Assembly (NCBI GenBank): GCA_930367215.1
Contig: OV884059.1
Location: 98,568,993 to 98,632,992, forward strand
Source of the DNA: Pollenia angustigena
Lineage: Eukaryota; Arthropoda; Insecta; Diptera; Polleniidae
Length of the DNA stretch: 64,000 nt
Direction of reading: 5' to 3'
Of this stretch, positions 32,955 to 43,920 are shown piece after piece. The notes beneath the pieces are model-generated. The model made no database searches. It had not been told where the DNA came from and saw only the letters and a list, made by a program, of their open reading frames with translations. How positions within the stretch are numbered: position 1 is the first letter of the stretch; each line of letters begins with the position of its first letter. A program made the position numbers and the translations under genes.

Positions 32955-34898
32955 ATGAATGAATTAAATATACAATACGGTGAAGAAGCAGAATTCATTT
33001 GCCCCAAGTGTAAAATCGATTTGTCTCAACAAGCAAATGCATTGAAACAAATGCAGCCACAATCCGAGAGTGAAATGACAAGTGAACAAAATGTTTCATC
33101 TGATAGTGAGGCAGACATTCCGATGGTCAATATGTCTTTGAGTCCTTTGAATGAGGCTATTACCACTTTAGGTGAAACGCCTATTAGAAAAAGAAAGTTG
33201 CGAAGTGAAACATACAGGAAAGTGAAAAAAGGCAAGGTTATGAGTGCAATCGCGACAATATTTGAAGAAGGCTCTGATAACGAATGCAGTCAAGCAGATG
33301 ACGTTGATGACGGCAAACAAATGATTGAGCAGTTGAAAAGAAAATTCAATTTAGCGACCACTTTTCCGGAGAAATATCTCATTTTATCTGTGCTGCCTCA
33401 ATCATGGCATATACGCAAGATTTCTGAACAGTTTCAAACATCTTTTTACATCGCGAGAAGAAGCAAAGAATTAGTTCGACAGAAGGGCATATTGGCGACT
33501 CCCACCAAGAAATTTGGCTCAAGGACCCTCAGCGAAGCAACGGTGAAATTGATTCAAGATTTTTACTGCAATGATGACAACAGCCGCGCCTGCCCAGGTA
33601 CACGTGACTATGTTATCACACGTGAAGATGGAGAAAAAGTACACAAGCAGCGCAGATTATTATTATGTAATCTATCCGAAGCATACCATCAGTTCAAATA
33701 CCCAGCAGAAAAAGTGGGATTTTCTAAGTTTGCCATCCTACGACCAAAAGAATGCGTGCTGGCATTAGACAGGCACGGAACGCATTCAGTCTGCGTTTGC
33801 ATGTTTCATCAAAACATCAAATTAATTTTCTTTCCATGCAAGAAATTGAAAGTATTTCACGGTGAAATTGAAACATATAGGGACCTCCTGTCGAAGTCGT
33901 TGTGCGCATACCCCACGGAAAATTGTCATCTGTCCAAATGCGACAATTGTCCGAAGATTGACGAGCTAGAGCAATATTTGGCGGAAAAGTTTGAACAGCT
34001 GTTAATTCAGGAGGTGCATTTCAAACAGTGGATAATTAGCAGCGGCAGATGTTCCCTTGAGACCGTGGTAAAGCAGATTCAGGAATTCATCGAGGAATTC
34101 GGATTCAAGTTGAATGAACTGAAGGCGCACCATTTCATATCCGAGATGCAATCGAAATTTCTAAAGGAAAGTAAGGAGAAATTAGCCCAAAATTAATTCA
34201 TTGTGATAAGCGACTTTGCCGAGAATTACACTTTTCTCGTTCAGGATGAAATTCAGGCTTATCACTGGGCAAACGATCAGTGCACGGTGCATCCTTTTTG
34301 CATTTATTTTAAAAACGAAGATAACGAACTACAGACCGTAAGCCTTGTTGTTGTCGCAGAGAGTTTAGCTCATAATTATGTGTCCGTTTATTTATTTCAA
34401 ATGAAACTGTTTGAATTCTTAAGATCAAAATTCGATGCAATCGACAAAGTAACGTTTTTCTCAGACGGCGCGGCTTCTCAGTACAAGAATAAAAAAAATT
34501 TTTACAATCTTTGCATAATTGAAGAAGAACAAAACTGCAAGGTCGAGTGGCACTTTTTCGCGACGTCCCACGGTAAGGGCCCATGCGATGCGTTAGGGGG
34601 AACCCTAAAACGCATGGCGACTAAGGCAAGTTTGCAAAGGCCATATACTGACCAGATCTTAAATGTACAACATTTGTTTTCGTGGATTAAAAGCAAGGAA
34701 ATTGCCATTAACACAGTTGTATGCACTCAAAAAGAACACGATGCCATGGAGCGACGAATTTAAAACAGATATAATAATGTCAAAACTATAACTGGAACGC
34801 AAAAGTTTCATTGCTTCATACCAAATATTTCTGATATGTCAATTAATGTAAAGCGGTACTCTTCGTCTGCCGACGTGCTAAATTTAAAGTTACTTTAA
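32955..34898 (+). pseudogene. Transposase-like gene of the 31748 element, two in-frame stops
   Basis: A single frame of 647 codons runs from ATG 32955 to TAA 34896-34898. It is broken only by TAA at 34194-34196 and 34761-34763, with no frameshift. An open stretch without ATG extends upstream (CCNPF at 32877) and may be the second half of a zinc-binding N-terminus ending in CPKCK at residues 18-22, so the true start was probably on an earlier exon. Then come a helix-turn-helix-like WHIRKISEQFQTSFYIARRS (about 152-171), a conserved HSVCVCMFHQN (about 276-286), and three candidate acidic motifs: ISDFAENY, FFSDGAASQYKNKKNF and ATSHGKGPCDALGG. The motif order suits a DDD/E recombinase (inference). 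The same motif set occurs in uncharacterised proteins of other animals (recollection, unchecked). Confidence 0.75.
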
Positions 34899-35770
34899 TT
34901 TTATAATGATGCCAAGACAATTGAAATTTTTAATAAATATTGTAATTAAGTATAAGCAGCAAAATAAGAAAGATTTTTTCTTCATAAATGTATTTTTAAC
35001 TGTAAAATAATTTTTAAAATGTATTTTTAACAAGGTGGTCTCTTAAATGCTCTTCTCCTGTCCAAACAAGGAGTCGGGGTCCATTTTTTTATTGCTGATT
35101 CTTAAAGCAAAAATTATGAGGAATCCAAAAAAAAAAATTAGCCGGAAAATTAAGCAGCTTCTGTGGAAAATCGGAAAATTTAATTTTCATGGGAAAATTT
35201 AAAGGTAAATTTCTAAGAAAAATTAGGAAAATTTTATTTTTCAATTAAAGCCTGATTCAATACCTTTCCAACGAGCTATCACTCGTTGCGATCGCTTTAG
35301 TAGTTTTTTTTAAACAACTTTCAATGAGGTCCCTTATGAAGAATTCTTCAATTTTGTCACATGACAGTGGTGTACACCACCACTAAACCAGTCACTATAA
35401 AAAAAAAAAAAAATATATGTAGGTACATTATTTTTTGCTGGGCAATCGATTGAGACTATTTATTTTAAAATCGGAGAGGGGTCGTCCAAAAGGTGATCGC
35501 TTTCATATGGAATTGCTCTATAACGTTTTTAGTAGTGAAACCTTTTTTTACAAATTTTAAGCTTTTCAGTATGTGGAAAGCACAAAAATAAAAAAAAAAT
35601 TCATTATGTCATATTATTTCTCAAAAAATATTAAAAATAAATTAAAATTAGATTCCTCTTTAGAAAAAATGCTTTTATTTACATGCACTAAAAAAGAAAA
35701 ATAAACTTTACTATCAACTAATAACGTTAAAACACAATTTATATGATATTAAAGCTTGTCACGAGATTTA

Positions 35771-36324
35771 TACCATGTTCACACTTAGGTTCTTAAGCGC
35801 GTTTTAGCAAATCGAGATGATAAAACTCTTATCAGATCAAAATCGAGATGAGTACCCATTTATTGAAGTGATTTGTTATTTATATTGCCATGATTACAAC
35901 TAAATCACTTCATAAATCAAATAGAATCCTCTGAACATAACTCAAACTGTTGTTGTTGTATTGTTGTGATATTGTGGACACCTTGCTAACTTATTACAAT
36001 GGGAATTTAAGTTGAATTTAAATGTACTACATCTGTGAATAAAGTATCATTTAAGTGCTTGGTGAAAAAGAGTATTAATTGGCTATTAATGTTTTTATTT
36101 TTTATTCATAAATTTATACAGTTGCATCATTAATGCCTGATAACTTTATAAAAGTATATTTATCCATTTTTAATACTTTAAAGAAATATAAATTTGTTTG
36201 TTGTGTTTTTTTTTCTTAATCACCTGTCATCTTAATCATCTCAAATGTAATGTGAACGGGTTTGATTATAACTAAATCAACATTTTGCTTAAACGCGTTT
36301 AAAAACCCAAGTGTGAACTCGGTA
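35771..36324. mobile_element. MITE with TACCATGTTCACACTTAGG ends
   Basis: Left TACCATGTTCACACTTAGGT with CGCGTTTTAGCAAA is mirrored by right TTGCTTAAACGCG with CCAAGTGTGAACTCGGTA. Internal GATTTGATTATAACTAAATC pairs with GTGATTTGTTATT-type sequence. The length is 554 bp, without coding sequence. Confidence 0.7.
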
Positions 36325-36452
36325 TTATTTACTTGTATTTACCCTGCGGGAAATTTGTATCAATTGGTCCAGCGGACTGGTCCTGGGAATTGTGAAAATA
36401 GAACTGGTACAAAAAGAAAGAACTCATGGCCAGTGAAAGGAGAACCAATCAT

Positions 36453-36681
36453 GTAACTGAGCTACCTAAATAAGAGCGGAAGCGTTTTTTGTATGTCAAA
36501 ACTTCTCATTTGCATACAATTTATACGAAACAAACCATTAGAATGCGAATTAGAAACCACCCGGCTGATAAATCTTATTTGACAGATCGCTATGTCGGTT
36601 TGTTTTATTGAAATTGTATTTAAATAAAATTTTCATGTTTAAAAAAACGCTTGCCGCTTTTGTTAGGTTGTTGTACTTAAT
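36453..36681. mobile_element. MITE, second copy of the 22586 family
   Basis: The left end AACTGAGCTACCTAAATAAG and right end TTTTGTTAGGTTGTTG are inverted but more diverged than in the 22586 copy. The body shares CATACAATTTATACGAAA and ACAGATCxxTAxGTCGG with it. Confidence 0.65.
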
Positions 36682-36799
36682 CTCGCGACGAGCTTTTATA
36701 CCATATAAATTGTCTAATGATGTTATACGTTGATAGCAAAGGTTTTAAAGTAAAAGTTTATTGTTTACTTTTTTAGCGCATTAAAATAAAAGCTTGTTT

Positions 36800-39130
36800 T
36801 TATAATTTATTTAAAGCCCGCATTCGTATTCTCAGTAAGTCCTTCCATTAAATATCCATATTGCAAGAATGTATTAAAAATAATAAATCCGCCATCTTGG
36901 GTGTTCCACCATGTTGGATATAGAATAACGTCAGCTAACCATGTAGTGTCACTCAAACTTAATGTGTATACAAAATTTCAGCTCAATCGGTTAAATATAT
37001 CAGCTTTGAAATTGAATTTCAATCTTGAGAAGTCCGCCTTATTGGATTTGGCAAGCCCTTTGAGACCCATATTGTAGGAGTGCTTTAAAAACAACTAGCT
37101 CGCAATCTAAGGTGCACCGCCAGTTTGGAATGAATGGTTATCCAAACCGTACGTGTATACAAAAGTTCAGCTCAAGCGGTTGATGCTATCTACTTCAAAA
37201 TTGAGTTGCAAGATTTCACCCAAACAAACATTGCAAGTTAAGTAAAAGCATTTTAAATTATTGATTTTTTGTGCTTATGTTTTTTGTATGAAAAAATAAA
37301 AATAAAATACACAGGTTTTAGATTCACTAATCTGATCTTTTAAAATTATATATGTATGTATATTCTTAATATTGGACAACAATTGCGGCGTAATGGTCAC
37401 TACATCCTAAGTGGTGTTTAAAATGGTTGCAGCAAAAATTTTAAAACGTCACCCCAACAGTCTTCAGCTCAAATTCACCTAATAGAAATCGATCGATCGA
37501 TAATTTTCAAAGCTTTGGTTTTTCATAAGTGTGACAGATTTTGAACGCTTTTGAAAAATGCATTAGTTTCTGGGAGTTCTCCAACTAGGTATACACCAAA
37601 GTATTGCACCTAATTGCTGTTAAAGTCTAATGGACAAAAAGAAGTCACATTTCTACAATTACCAATTCTATATGCCGACATGATTCCATATTTTCGCACA
37701 AGGGCGGTCACCCCAGCCTCAACAACTACAACAAAAACAACGATTGTATGTTACAGCCGTAAAATCATACAACTATTTGATCAACCTTTAAAAAAAATTT
37801 TGTCATACAAATTTTACATACATATTTTACTTAATCCTCAAATAAAAAAAGCATACAAAAATTTACCTTATACTCATGTAAACACACACTAACATAGTGA
37901 CATATAAAAAACCAAACTGCAAAAAATAATTCTTAATCACTAAGTATGCACGACTTTAACAAAACTTTATAAAAGTGTTCGTCTTTATGTTGACAAACTA
38001 CAACTCAATGATAATCACATGATAGAGAAGAAAAAGGAAACCAATTTCTAGGAAAAAGTTAAGAAAACCCAAAAAAGTTAAAAGAAAACCTAAAGCTATG
38101 GTCACACTTAACAAATATTTGACACTCTATACGTTACCACTATTCACGCCGTCCACCACTTTTAGTGAATGAGGGCATACTAAGAATATCATTTCGTCTG
38201 AAACTTTTTTAATATTAATCTAAGATTGGTACATATAAGTGCTTAAACGGCGTCGCAGCCCTACCTCTTCAGCATTGCTTCGGCCTAAGAGTATTAAAAC
38301 TGATGGAAAAATTCTGGATGATGAATCCTCTGAAGCGCCAAATGTCATCAAATCGTCTTAGCCAATGAGTTAATAAAAACTCTCGTTGATAGGGGAACAT
38401 TATTTTTATGTAGCTGCAATAAAGCGAGGTAGTACAAACGAGACTAAAGTACAGGTTAATCATGAAGATGATTTTTGTAAAGATATTACTTAATTTGAAG
38501 CGTTTTATAAAAATTTGTATAAAGGGCGTCCAAACTTGAGGTATGTTCGGTCAATGGAAATCGCTACAGCGAGATGATCCAAAACTTTTTGTGCCGCAAA
38601 ATTGATGATTTAGACGTAGAGAATATGAAGTTTTAACAAGAACTTACCACAAAACAAGAGAAACAATGGATCTTTTGAGAAAAAAGTTCGAAAATCGAAA
38701 TGATTTTTTAGAAATAAATTTAAGCATATTGAAAAAAAAATTGTTTGACAGAATATAAAAGTTTTATTAATGGCTTTTTCTTAACTCACACAAAATGTTG
38801 CCAACATAATTTGTGCCACTAAACGTAAATCATGCCATCATAATGTGTTACATTTCTAATCTTATCACAAAAAAACAAAAATCATTGTCATTTATGTCAT
38901 TGAATTTTATGTATGTATTTTTCAAAGAATTCCACTTAAATATTTTAAATCTAAAAATACAAAGAACAGAAACGAATTATTTTTTATAAGCAATAACAAG
39001 CAAGAATAGCTGTTTAAATAATGCTGCATTTCTCCCCCTTTGGTAAATTTAAGTGTGAAGCCATATTTAACCATATGTTTTGTTCTATTGGGCAACATTA
39101 TCACAAAAGAACACATATTGCGCCTTACAA
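36800..39130. other. Non-coding; faint mini-me remnant near 38150-38260
   Basis: Two phrases, CAAAATTTCAGCTCAATCGG (36973) and CAAAAGTTCAGCTCAAGCGG (37160), mark two tandem units of about 190 bp. A mini-me-like head (TGAGGGCATACTAAGAATATC) lies at 38171. No gene is recognised. Confidence 0.4.
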
Positions 39131-39329
39131 GCCAGTGCAAAAGGTAGATTAAGACAACATATTATTACGAAAATAACTTTAGTTAAGAATTACTTGTTAC
39201 GAAAGTAACGTAAGTTAAGAAATAGTTGTAATTATTAGTTAAGAATTTGTTGTATTTATTTGTTATCGTGAATCTATTAGTCGTCTTGTATTTATGTGTT
39301 ATTTTATTAGTTTAAATGGTTATTGTGTT

Positions 39330-39840
39330 AGTTGTTATGCACACTTCTAGTGTTAAAATCAATGTACAGATGTAATGTTAAAATTGTTGCGCATAATTGT
39401 ACTTCAACCCCACTGTAAATACTAGAATTCTCGTTTTAGATAACTTAATTTATTGTAACACCTTAAAGTATACCTTGGTTTATGATGCATAATAACTCAA
39501 ATAATTCAGCCATATAGGTTATGCACAATGTTAATAACTACAGTTTAATAAACAAAATAGACGTTAGGGGTCGTACGTTCTAGAGCTATCTAGACGTCAG
39601 AGCTCGAACGTTCTATGGGCATTTGCCCATCTGGGCTATAGTATAAAAAGAATCGCAAGAGATGGCATAAGATTATTCTAAGTTCAAACTTTGTGAAGAT
39701 AAGAGTGCACCACGCGGAGAAAATTAAAAACATTGAAGTGTGTTGATCACAATAGTGAGTTGTGAATAAAAGCTGTAAATTACGATTGTAAAAGTGACTA
39801 AGTTTTAAATAAATAAGTGTTTGTTTGTTTTATTGCAATA
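39330..39840 (+). mobile_element. Possible solo LTR
   Basis: The segment has promoter-like TATAAAAAG at 39642, CTAAGTTCAAACTTTGTGAAG just downstream, a GC-richer stretch with repeated CTAGAGC/GACGTCAGAGC at 39570-39640, and polyadenylation signals AATAAA at 39766 and 39808. This layout resembles an LTR of a gypsy-like retrotransposon. No second LTR, primer-binding site or coding region is seen, and borders were not fixed. Confidence 0.35.
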
Positions 39841-41310
39841 AACGAACTCAAAACGGTTTATTATAAAGGAAATAAACCAAAACGTTATTGAAAGGCAGTA
39901 ATGTAACAATATACATATGCCAGTTAAGAAAACATCATAACTTGCCACGCTTTTTTCGTTTGTTTTCGTTAAATATTTGGTAAGTTTGAACATAACTTTA
40001 GTTTAACGGAATCAAGTAATCAACTCTTAAAATCACACCTACAGAGCTACATATAGCATGCTGAAATAAGCTCATACAAAACGAGATATACATTTTCTGT
40101 CTACTAAAAACCTAATTCTTCTACTCTGTAGCAGAGCAAAAATACAAGTTGTAATTTATCATGAAAAGTTGGTAAAATAAAAGTTTGTCAAATTTCAGCA
40201 TACATTTGAAAACTTTCATTGCACGCACTTACACACACACATGCATACATATGTACATCAACACTTTTCACATTTCCAACTACAATTTGAAATAATAGTC
40301 ACACAGGGTGAAAATGTCATACGCAGTACAAACATGGCTGCAATTCCGTTTTGCTTTGATGCTTTTCCAGCTCATGTTGCTCCTGACTACTAACACAAAG
40401 ACGCACCTACCGTTTCTAACATGAATTCATGCTGTTAATGTGGTTATTGGTGTGCTTAAGTTTTTTTCCTGCTCCGTGTTACTGTATAATGTTTTTGTAG
40501 GAAACTGAAAAACTTTTTGGAACTAATAAACTAAAAAAACAACATAATATTGTGATGAAAAACATTTAATATTGCTTTTCTTTTTCGAGAAGTTAAAAGA
40601 CAAAGTATGACACAAAAACTTACTGTGTGACAAATTCATTAATTTCCTGTTTAACATGTTTCAGTAGCATTATTAGCAATAATAACGTTGATGCAAGTAC
40701 AAAAAATATTATAATGTGTATGTATATTTTTTGCCTCCCTTTTATAAACGTGAAATATCTCTTAAGGCATTCCATGCATGGAATATGTATAATCGTAAGT
40801 AAATAAGGTGAACGAGTTTATATGACAATTGAATGATCAATGTTTCTACCATAAAGACCCCTAGCGCTACACAAATGCAACCTTGGTTTTTGGTTGGTGT
40901 TTTCTAAAAAAACTTTTAATAAAAACTTTTAATAAAGTTATTGTCAAACGAAGTCAAGTCAATAATCGCAATTTAGACTTTTACAACCAGAAGTAAAATA
41001 TTTTTTCATTTGGTTACAGCCGCCCCATTTAGTATGGTTGTGGAAATTTCCAAGCTATAATAATCTTTTTTGCAGCGTTTAAAAAGCTGCTGTCAATGTA
41101 GAAAAACTCCAATTTCTTCCACTTCTTCATTTGCCATTGGCCAAAAAAACACGCTTTTATTTCTGATTCATTAAATGTAAACAGTCGCTGTCAAGCCAAC
41201 TCAAAGCGAAAAGTTGTACACAACTTTTCTCTTTTTTTTTTTTTTTTTTTTTTTCGACAGTTTTTGCTTTTTTGTCTTATCTGGGACACTTAAGTCAAAA
41301 CTTTTCTCTT
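39840..41310. other. AT-rich stretch, nothing recognised
   Basis: There is a poly-T run at 41231-41254 and short CACACA tracts near 40230. No coding sequence or terminal repeats were found. Confidence 0.4.
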
Positions 41311-41311
41311 T

Positions 41312-42190
41312 TATACCCTCCAACACTATGGTGAATAGGGGTATACTTAGACTGTCATTAAGTGTGAAACTTTTTTAAAATTCATCTAAGACCCCATAAA
41401 ATCTATATATTTTTGGTTCTTGATTAATTGTAAGTCGAGTGCCCCGGTAGGCTAGCTGATGAGATAGTCTATTAACGTCGGGGTTGCGGGTTCGATTCCC
41501 GCCAGAGTCTTTGGTTTCTTTCTTGGAGACAAGCGTAGAGCTGGATAAGCTTAATGAATTTGAGATTAAAACTCAGCACAGTCAGCTTAGCAGGAAAAGA
41601 TAGTCCACTCTTCACCCTAAAAAATGTATAATTTTGGTAGAAAAACTAATATTAATTGGTGACGGAATGCACCGATTGTTATTTAATAATATAAAGCATA
41701 TATATTTTGGCCTGTTTGTCTATCCGTCTATTGAGATAACCCTCAGAAGAAAAGAACAGTATTGGTGTCAAATTCTTATTAATTCTTCTAATCAATTTGA
41801 GAATGAAACTCAGCAGGAAAAGAGTTATGAATGCAAATATGAACCAATCACCCTAAAAAATTCATTATTCTGGTAGAAAAACTAATATTAATTGGCGACG
41901 GAATGCACCGATTGTTATTTAATTTTGCTCAAACTCATTCAATATGGCGAGAAATCACATTAGTAAATTTCGTGATAAACGGTACAAAATTTACCATACG
42001 CCCCATATAAAGTCCACTGGAGGAAACCCCTTTAGTATAAATAAAAGTGTAACGAATAACGCTTTTGTACAAAAATTTAATAGTTTAATAAGACTTGAAA
42101 TCACTCTGCCAAGTTTCGTAAAGATTGTTCAATAATTTACCAAATGTCCCATATAAAGCCCACCCTCGAAAAGACTTTAGTACGCAAAAG
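41312..42190 (+). repeat. Mini-me-like element interrupted by a SINE
   Basis: The head TTATACCCTCCAACACTATG starts at about 41312, and the core CTGTTTGTCTATCCGTCTATTG is displaced to 41702. A segment of about 130 bp (AAACTCAGCA to CACCGATTGTTATTT) is present twice (41571-41685 and 41809-41922). At 41966-42190 the element ends in two of the 153-bp type units (CCCCATATAAAG phrase at 42001 and 42148). The SINE at 41436 lies between head and core. Confidence 0.75.
41436..41570 (+). mobile_element. tRNA-derived SINE, copy 1
   Basis: The segment starts GTGCCCCGGTAGGCTAGCTG, an A-box-like sequence. A B-box GGGTTCGATTCCC lies at 41488-41500, about 40 bp downstream, as in a tRNA. CAGAGTCTTTGGTTTCTTTC follows. 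The second copy at 42461 shares GGTAGGCTAGCTG and GGGGTTGCGGGTTCGATTCC. It does not fold as an intact tRNA gene and its 3' end is unclear. Confidence 0.65.
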
Positions 42191-42460
42191 ACTATAACAA
42201 ATTTGTAGAACCCCTTAATTGGTTCTTTTGTGAAAAATTGCTGTATATTCTAGCGTCTAATACTTCTGTCTTAAAAATTTTTGGAATGAAAATTTTTTTA
42301 TAGTACACTGTAAAGAAAAATCAATCCATTCGTCAATAGTACGGTTTCTTGAAACAAGTACAAAAAGATTGATTCAAGTTCGGATAATTCAAGTGCGAAA
42401 TAGTTAACTTTTCCTTACTTTATTCCGAATTCGTACTTGAAATAATCCGAAAGTGAGATT

Positions 42461-42604
42461 GGTAGGCTAGCTGGAAGTGAGCTAGTCTATCAACCCCGGG
42501 GTTGCGGGTTCGATTCCCGCCAGAGACTCTGGTTTCTTTCCTGCAGACAAGCGTCAAGCTTCGCGGGGATTAGCATAGGGAATTAAAAAAAAAAAAAAAA
42601 AAAA
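42461..42604 (+). mobile_element. tRNA-derived SINE, copy 2, with a poly-A tail
   Basis: The A-box-like GGTAGGCTAGCTGG starts at 42461. The B-box GGGTTCGATTCCC is at 42506-42518. The body ends in 20 adenines (42585-42604). The shared 5' part with 41436 and the A-tail show LINE-mobilised retroposition. Length is 144 bp. It is inserted in the 42306 element. Confidence 0.8.
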
Positions 42605-43059
42605 GTAAAACTAAGATTGCATCAATCAAAGTGTAACTAAAATGATTCTTTCCTTAAACAAAAGGAGAATATTAATACTTACCCATTTTACACTTTACAG
42701 AATATAAAACACCAGAATCATGCCCGACATGTTTTCTACCTTAAAAATTGTATGTACATATTAATCTAAAAATATAAACTAAATAAGAACTTTTGCCATT
42801 GATTTTACTTTTTAAACATGAAAATAAAATGGTTTTTCTTCTACACAAAACAAGCGAATCGTTTTTACCTAGTTGTGTGGTGTTGTTGTAGTGTCTGCAA
42901 CAAACTTTGGCAAACACAAGCGCAGGCACGCATAAAGAATGCAGTGCTAGAAATTATATGAGATTGAAACCTTCACTTTGAAATTTTACTCTCAGAGTGG
43001 CACTACCAAGGAAAAATTCAATCTTTTTTTTACTTGGCTTAAGAATTTTATACCCATAT

Positions 43060-43400
43060 TTTTATTATTTTTAATTAGGCTTAAGTTCATGAAATTTAAT
43101 TTTTATTAAATTATTTTTATGAAGAAAGGAATTTTACAACATGAAAATTAATTAAAATTGTTATTGATAATCTTTCATTCTTGACGTGGCTCGGGCTCGA
43201 ACCCTGGCCGGCAGGTTACCATGACATGTTTCGATCGCAACCACTCGATCTCCTCAGATGGATTTGCCGTCTTACACTCGCAGCCATCGACGACTGCTGA
43301 CGTCAATAGTCAAACATCAATCCTTAAACCAAATTGTATTTCAACATTTGGTAGATCGAAATTTGCTTTCCTGAATGATTATCCATTTTAATTGATTTTA
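43060..43400 (-). mobile_element. tRNA-related retroposon, second copy
   Basis: It matches the 16683-17072 unit from GGCTTAAGTTCATGAAATTT through the B-box-like GGGTTCGAGCCC (43204-43193) and A-box-like TGGCTGCGAGTG (43286-43275) to ATTATCCATTTTAATTGATT. The part of the unit that precedes AATTAGGCTTAAG at 16683 is missing here, but reappears in the neighbouring hairpin at 43567. Confidence 0.65.
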
Positions 43401-43566
43401 CATGTTTTTTCCTTACTTCTGTTTTTTCGTACTTTTGTCAAGAATTTTTCTTGAAGTCCAAGTACCTTTTTTTGTTTTTTCATTTTGTCTTTCTCTTTTC
43501 TGTTGGCCTTTTTCAGCACAACTTGAAGGACAAATGTACACATAGAGCTCGTGCCTTAGCTTTAAC

Positions 43567-43766
43567 AATAATTAGTATTGTGGTTATTTTGTTGAACTAT
43601 TTATGGTTTTTAATCCAAATTTTTAATATTTTTAATTAGGCTTAAGTTCAAATTAAATTTCATGAACTTAAGCCTAATTTCATGAACTTAAGCCTAATTA
43701 AAAATATTAAAAATTTGGATTAAAAACCATAAATAGTTCAACAAAATAACCACAATACTAATTATT
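43567..43766. repeat. 200-bp near-perfect hairpin made from retroposon sequence
   Basis: AATAATTAGTATTGTGGTTA (43567) is matched inverted by CCACAATACTAATTATT ending at 43766. The arms run through GAACTATTTATGGTTTTTAA and TAATTAGGCTTAAGTTC, about 85 bp each with few differences. The arm sequence equals the first part of the 16683 retroposon. Confidence 0.85.
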
Positions 43767-43920
43767 TTATACTCATTTTAAGAAATTCTGGGATTTATTT
43801 TCGAAAGAAATCCCATTTAGGATTGTTTAAGTGTTATTCGTACTTAAATTTTTAAGTACGACTTGCACTTAAAGTAAGTATAAACAACTTAATTAATCCC
43901 AAGTGTTTTTCTTTCTGTGT

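Larger units (their letters stand above)
31748..35520 (+). mobile_element. 3.8-kb DNA transposon with about 560-bp terminal inverted repeats
   Basis: The outermost bases TAGAGCAATTCCATATGAAA (31748) are mirrored at 35501-35520, with TA on each side (31746-31747, 35521-35522). The inverted similarity then continues for about 560 bp per arm, through CGACCCCTCTCCGATTTT, GTGGTGTACACCAC, CGATCGCAACGAGTGATAGC and TTTTCCGGCTAA, ending near 32310 and 34970. Arms differ by a few percent plus poly-T length changes. Between them sits a transposase-like frame at 32955-34898 with two stop codons. Another palindromic insert is at 32437-32604. The TATA-symmetric ends make the exact duplication uncertain. 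The superfamily is not one I can name. Confidence 0.85.
35668..36800. mobile_element. Outer TIR element carrying two nested MITEs
   Basis: The left arm, about 35668-35772 (GCTTTTATTT, then CTTTACTATCAAC, CACAATTTATATGATATT, CTTGTCACGAGATT), is mirrored by the right arm at about 36684-36800 (AATCTCGCGACGAGC, ATATAAATTGT, GTTGATAGCAAAG, AATAAAAGC). Arms are about 105 bp at roughly 80 percent match. The MITEs at 35771 and 36453 lie between the arms. Outer boundaries are approximate and no duplication was seen. Confidence 0.6.
42306..43919. mobile_element. TA-flanked TIR element, second copy of the 4061 family (inverted)
   Basis: The left end near ACTGTAAAGAAAAATCAATCC and the right end CCCAAGTGTTTTTCTTTCTGTG are flanked by TA (42304-42305, 43920-43921). 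The right end is the inverse of the 4061 left end. Subterminal AAGTACGA and TCAAGT motifs are shared. Instead of the 82-bp array, this copy carries a SINE (42461-42604) and retroposon/hairpin material (about 43060-43766). Confidence 0.75.

Noticed and set aside
41436..41512. A functional tRNA gene
   Set aside because: A- and B-box are present, but the acceptor stem and anticodon arm do not pair properly, and a second diverged copy with a poly-A tail exists, so this is a SINE.
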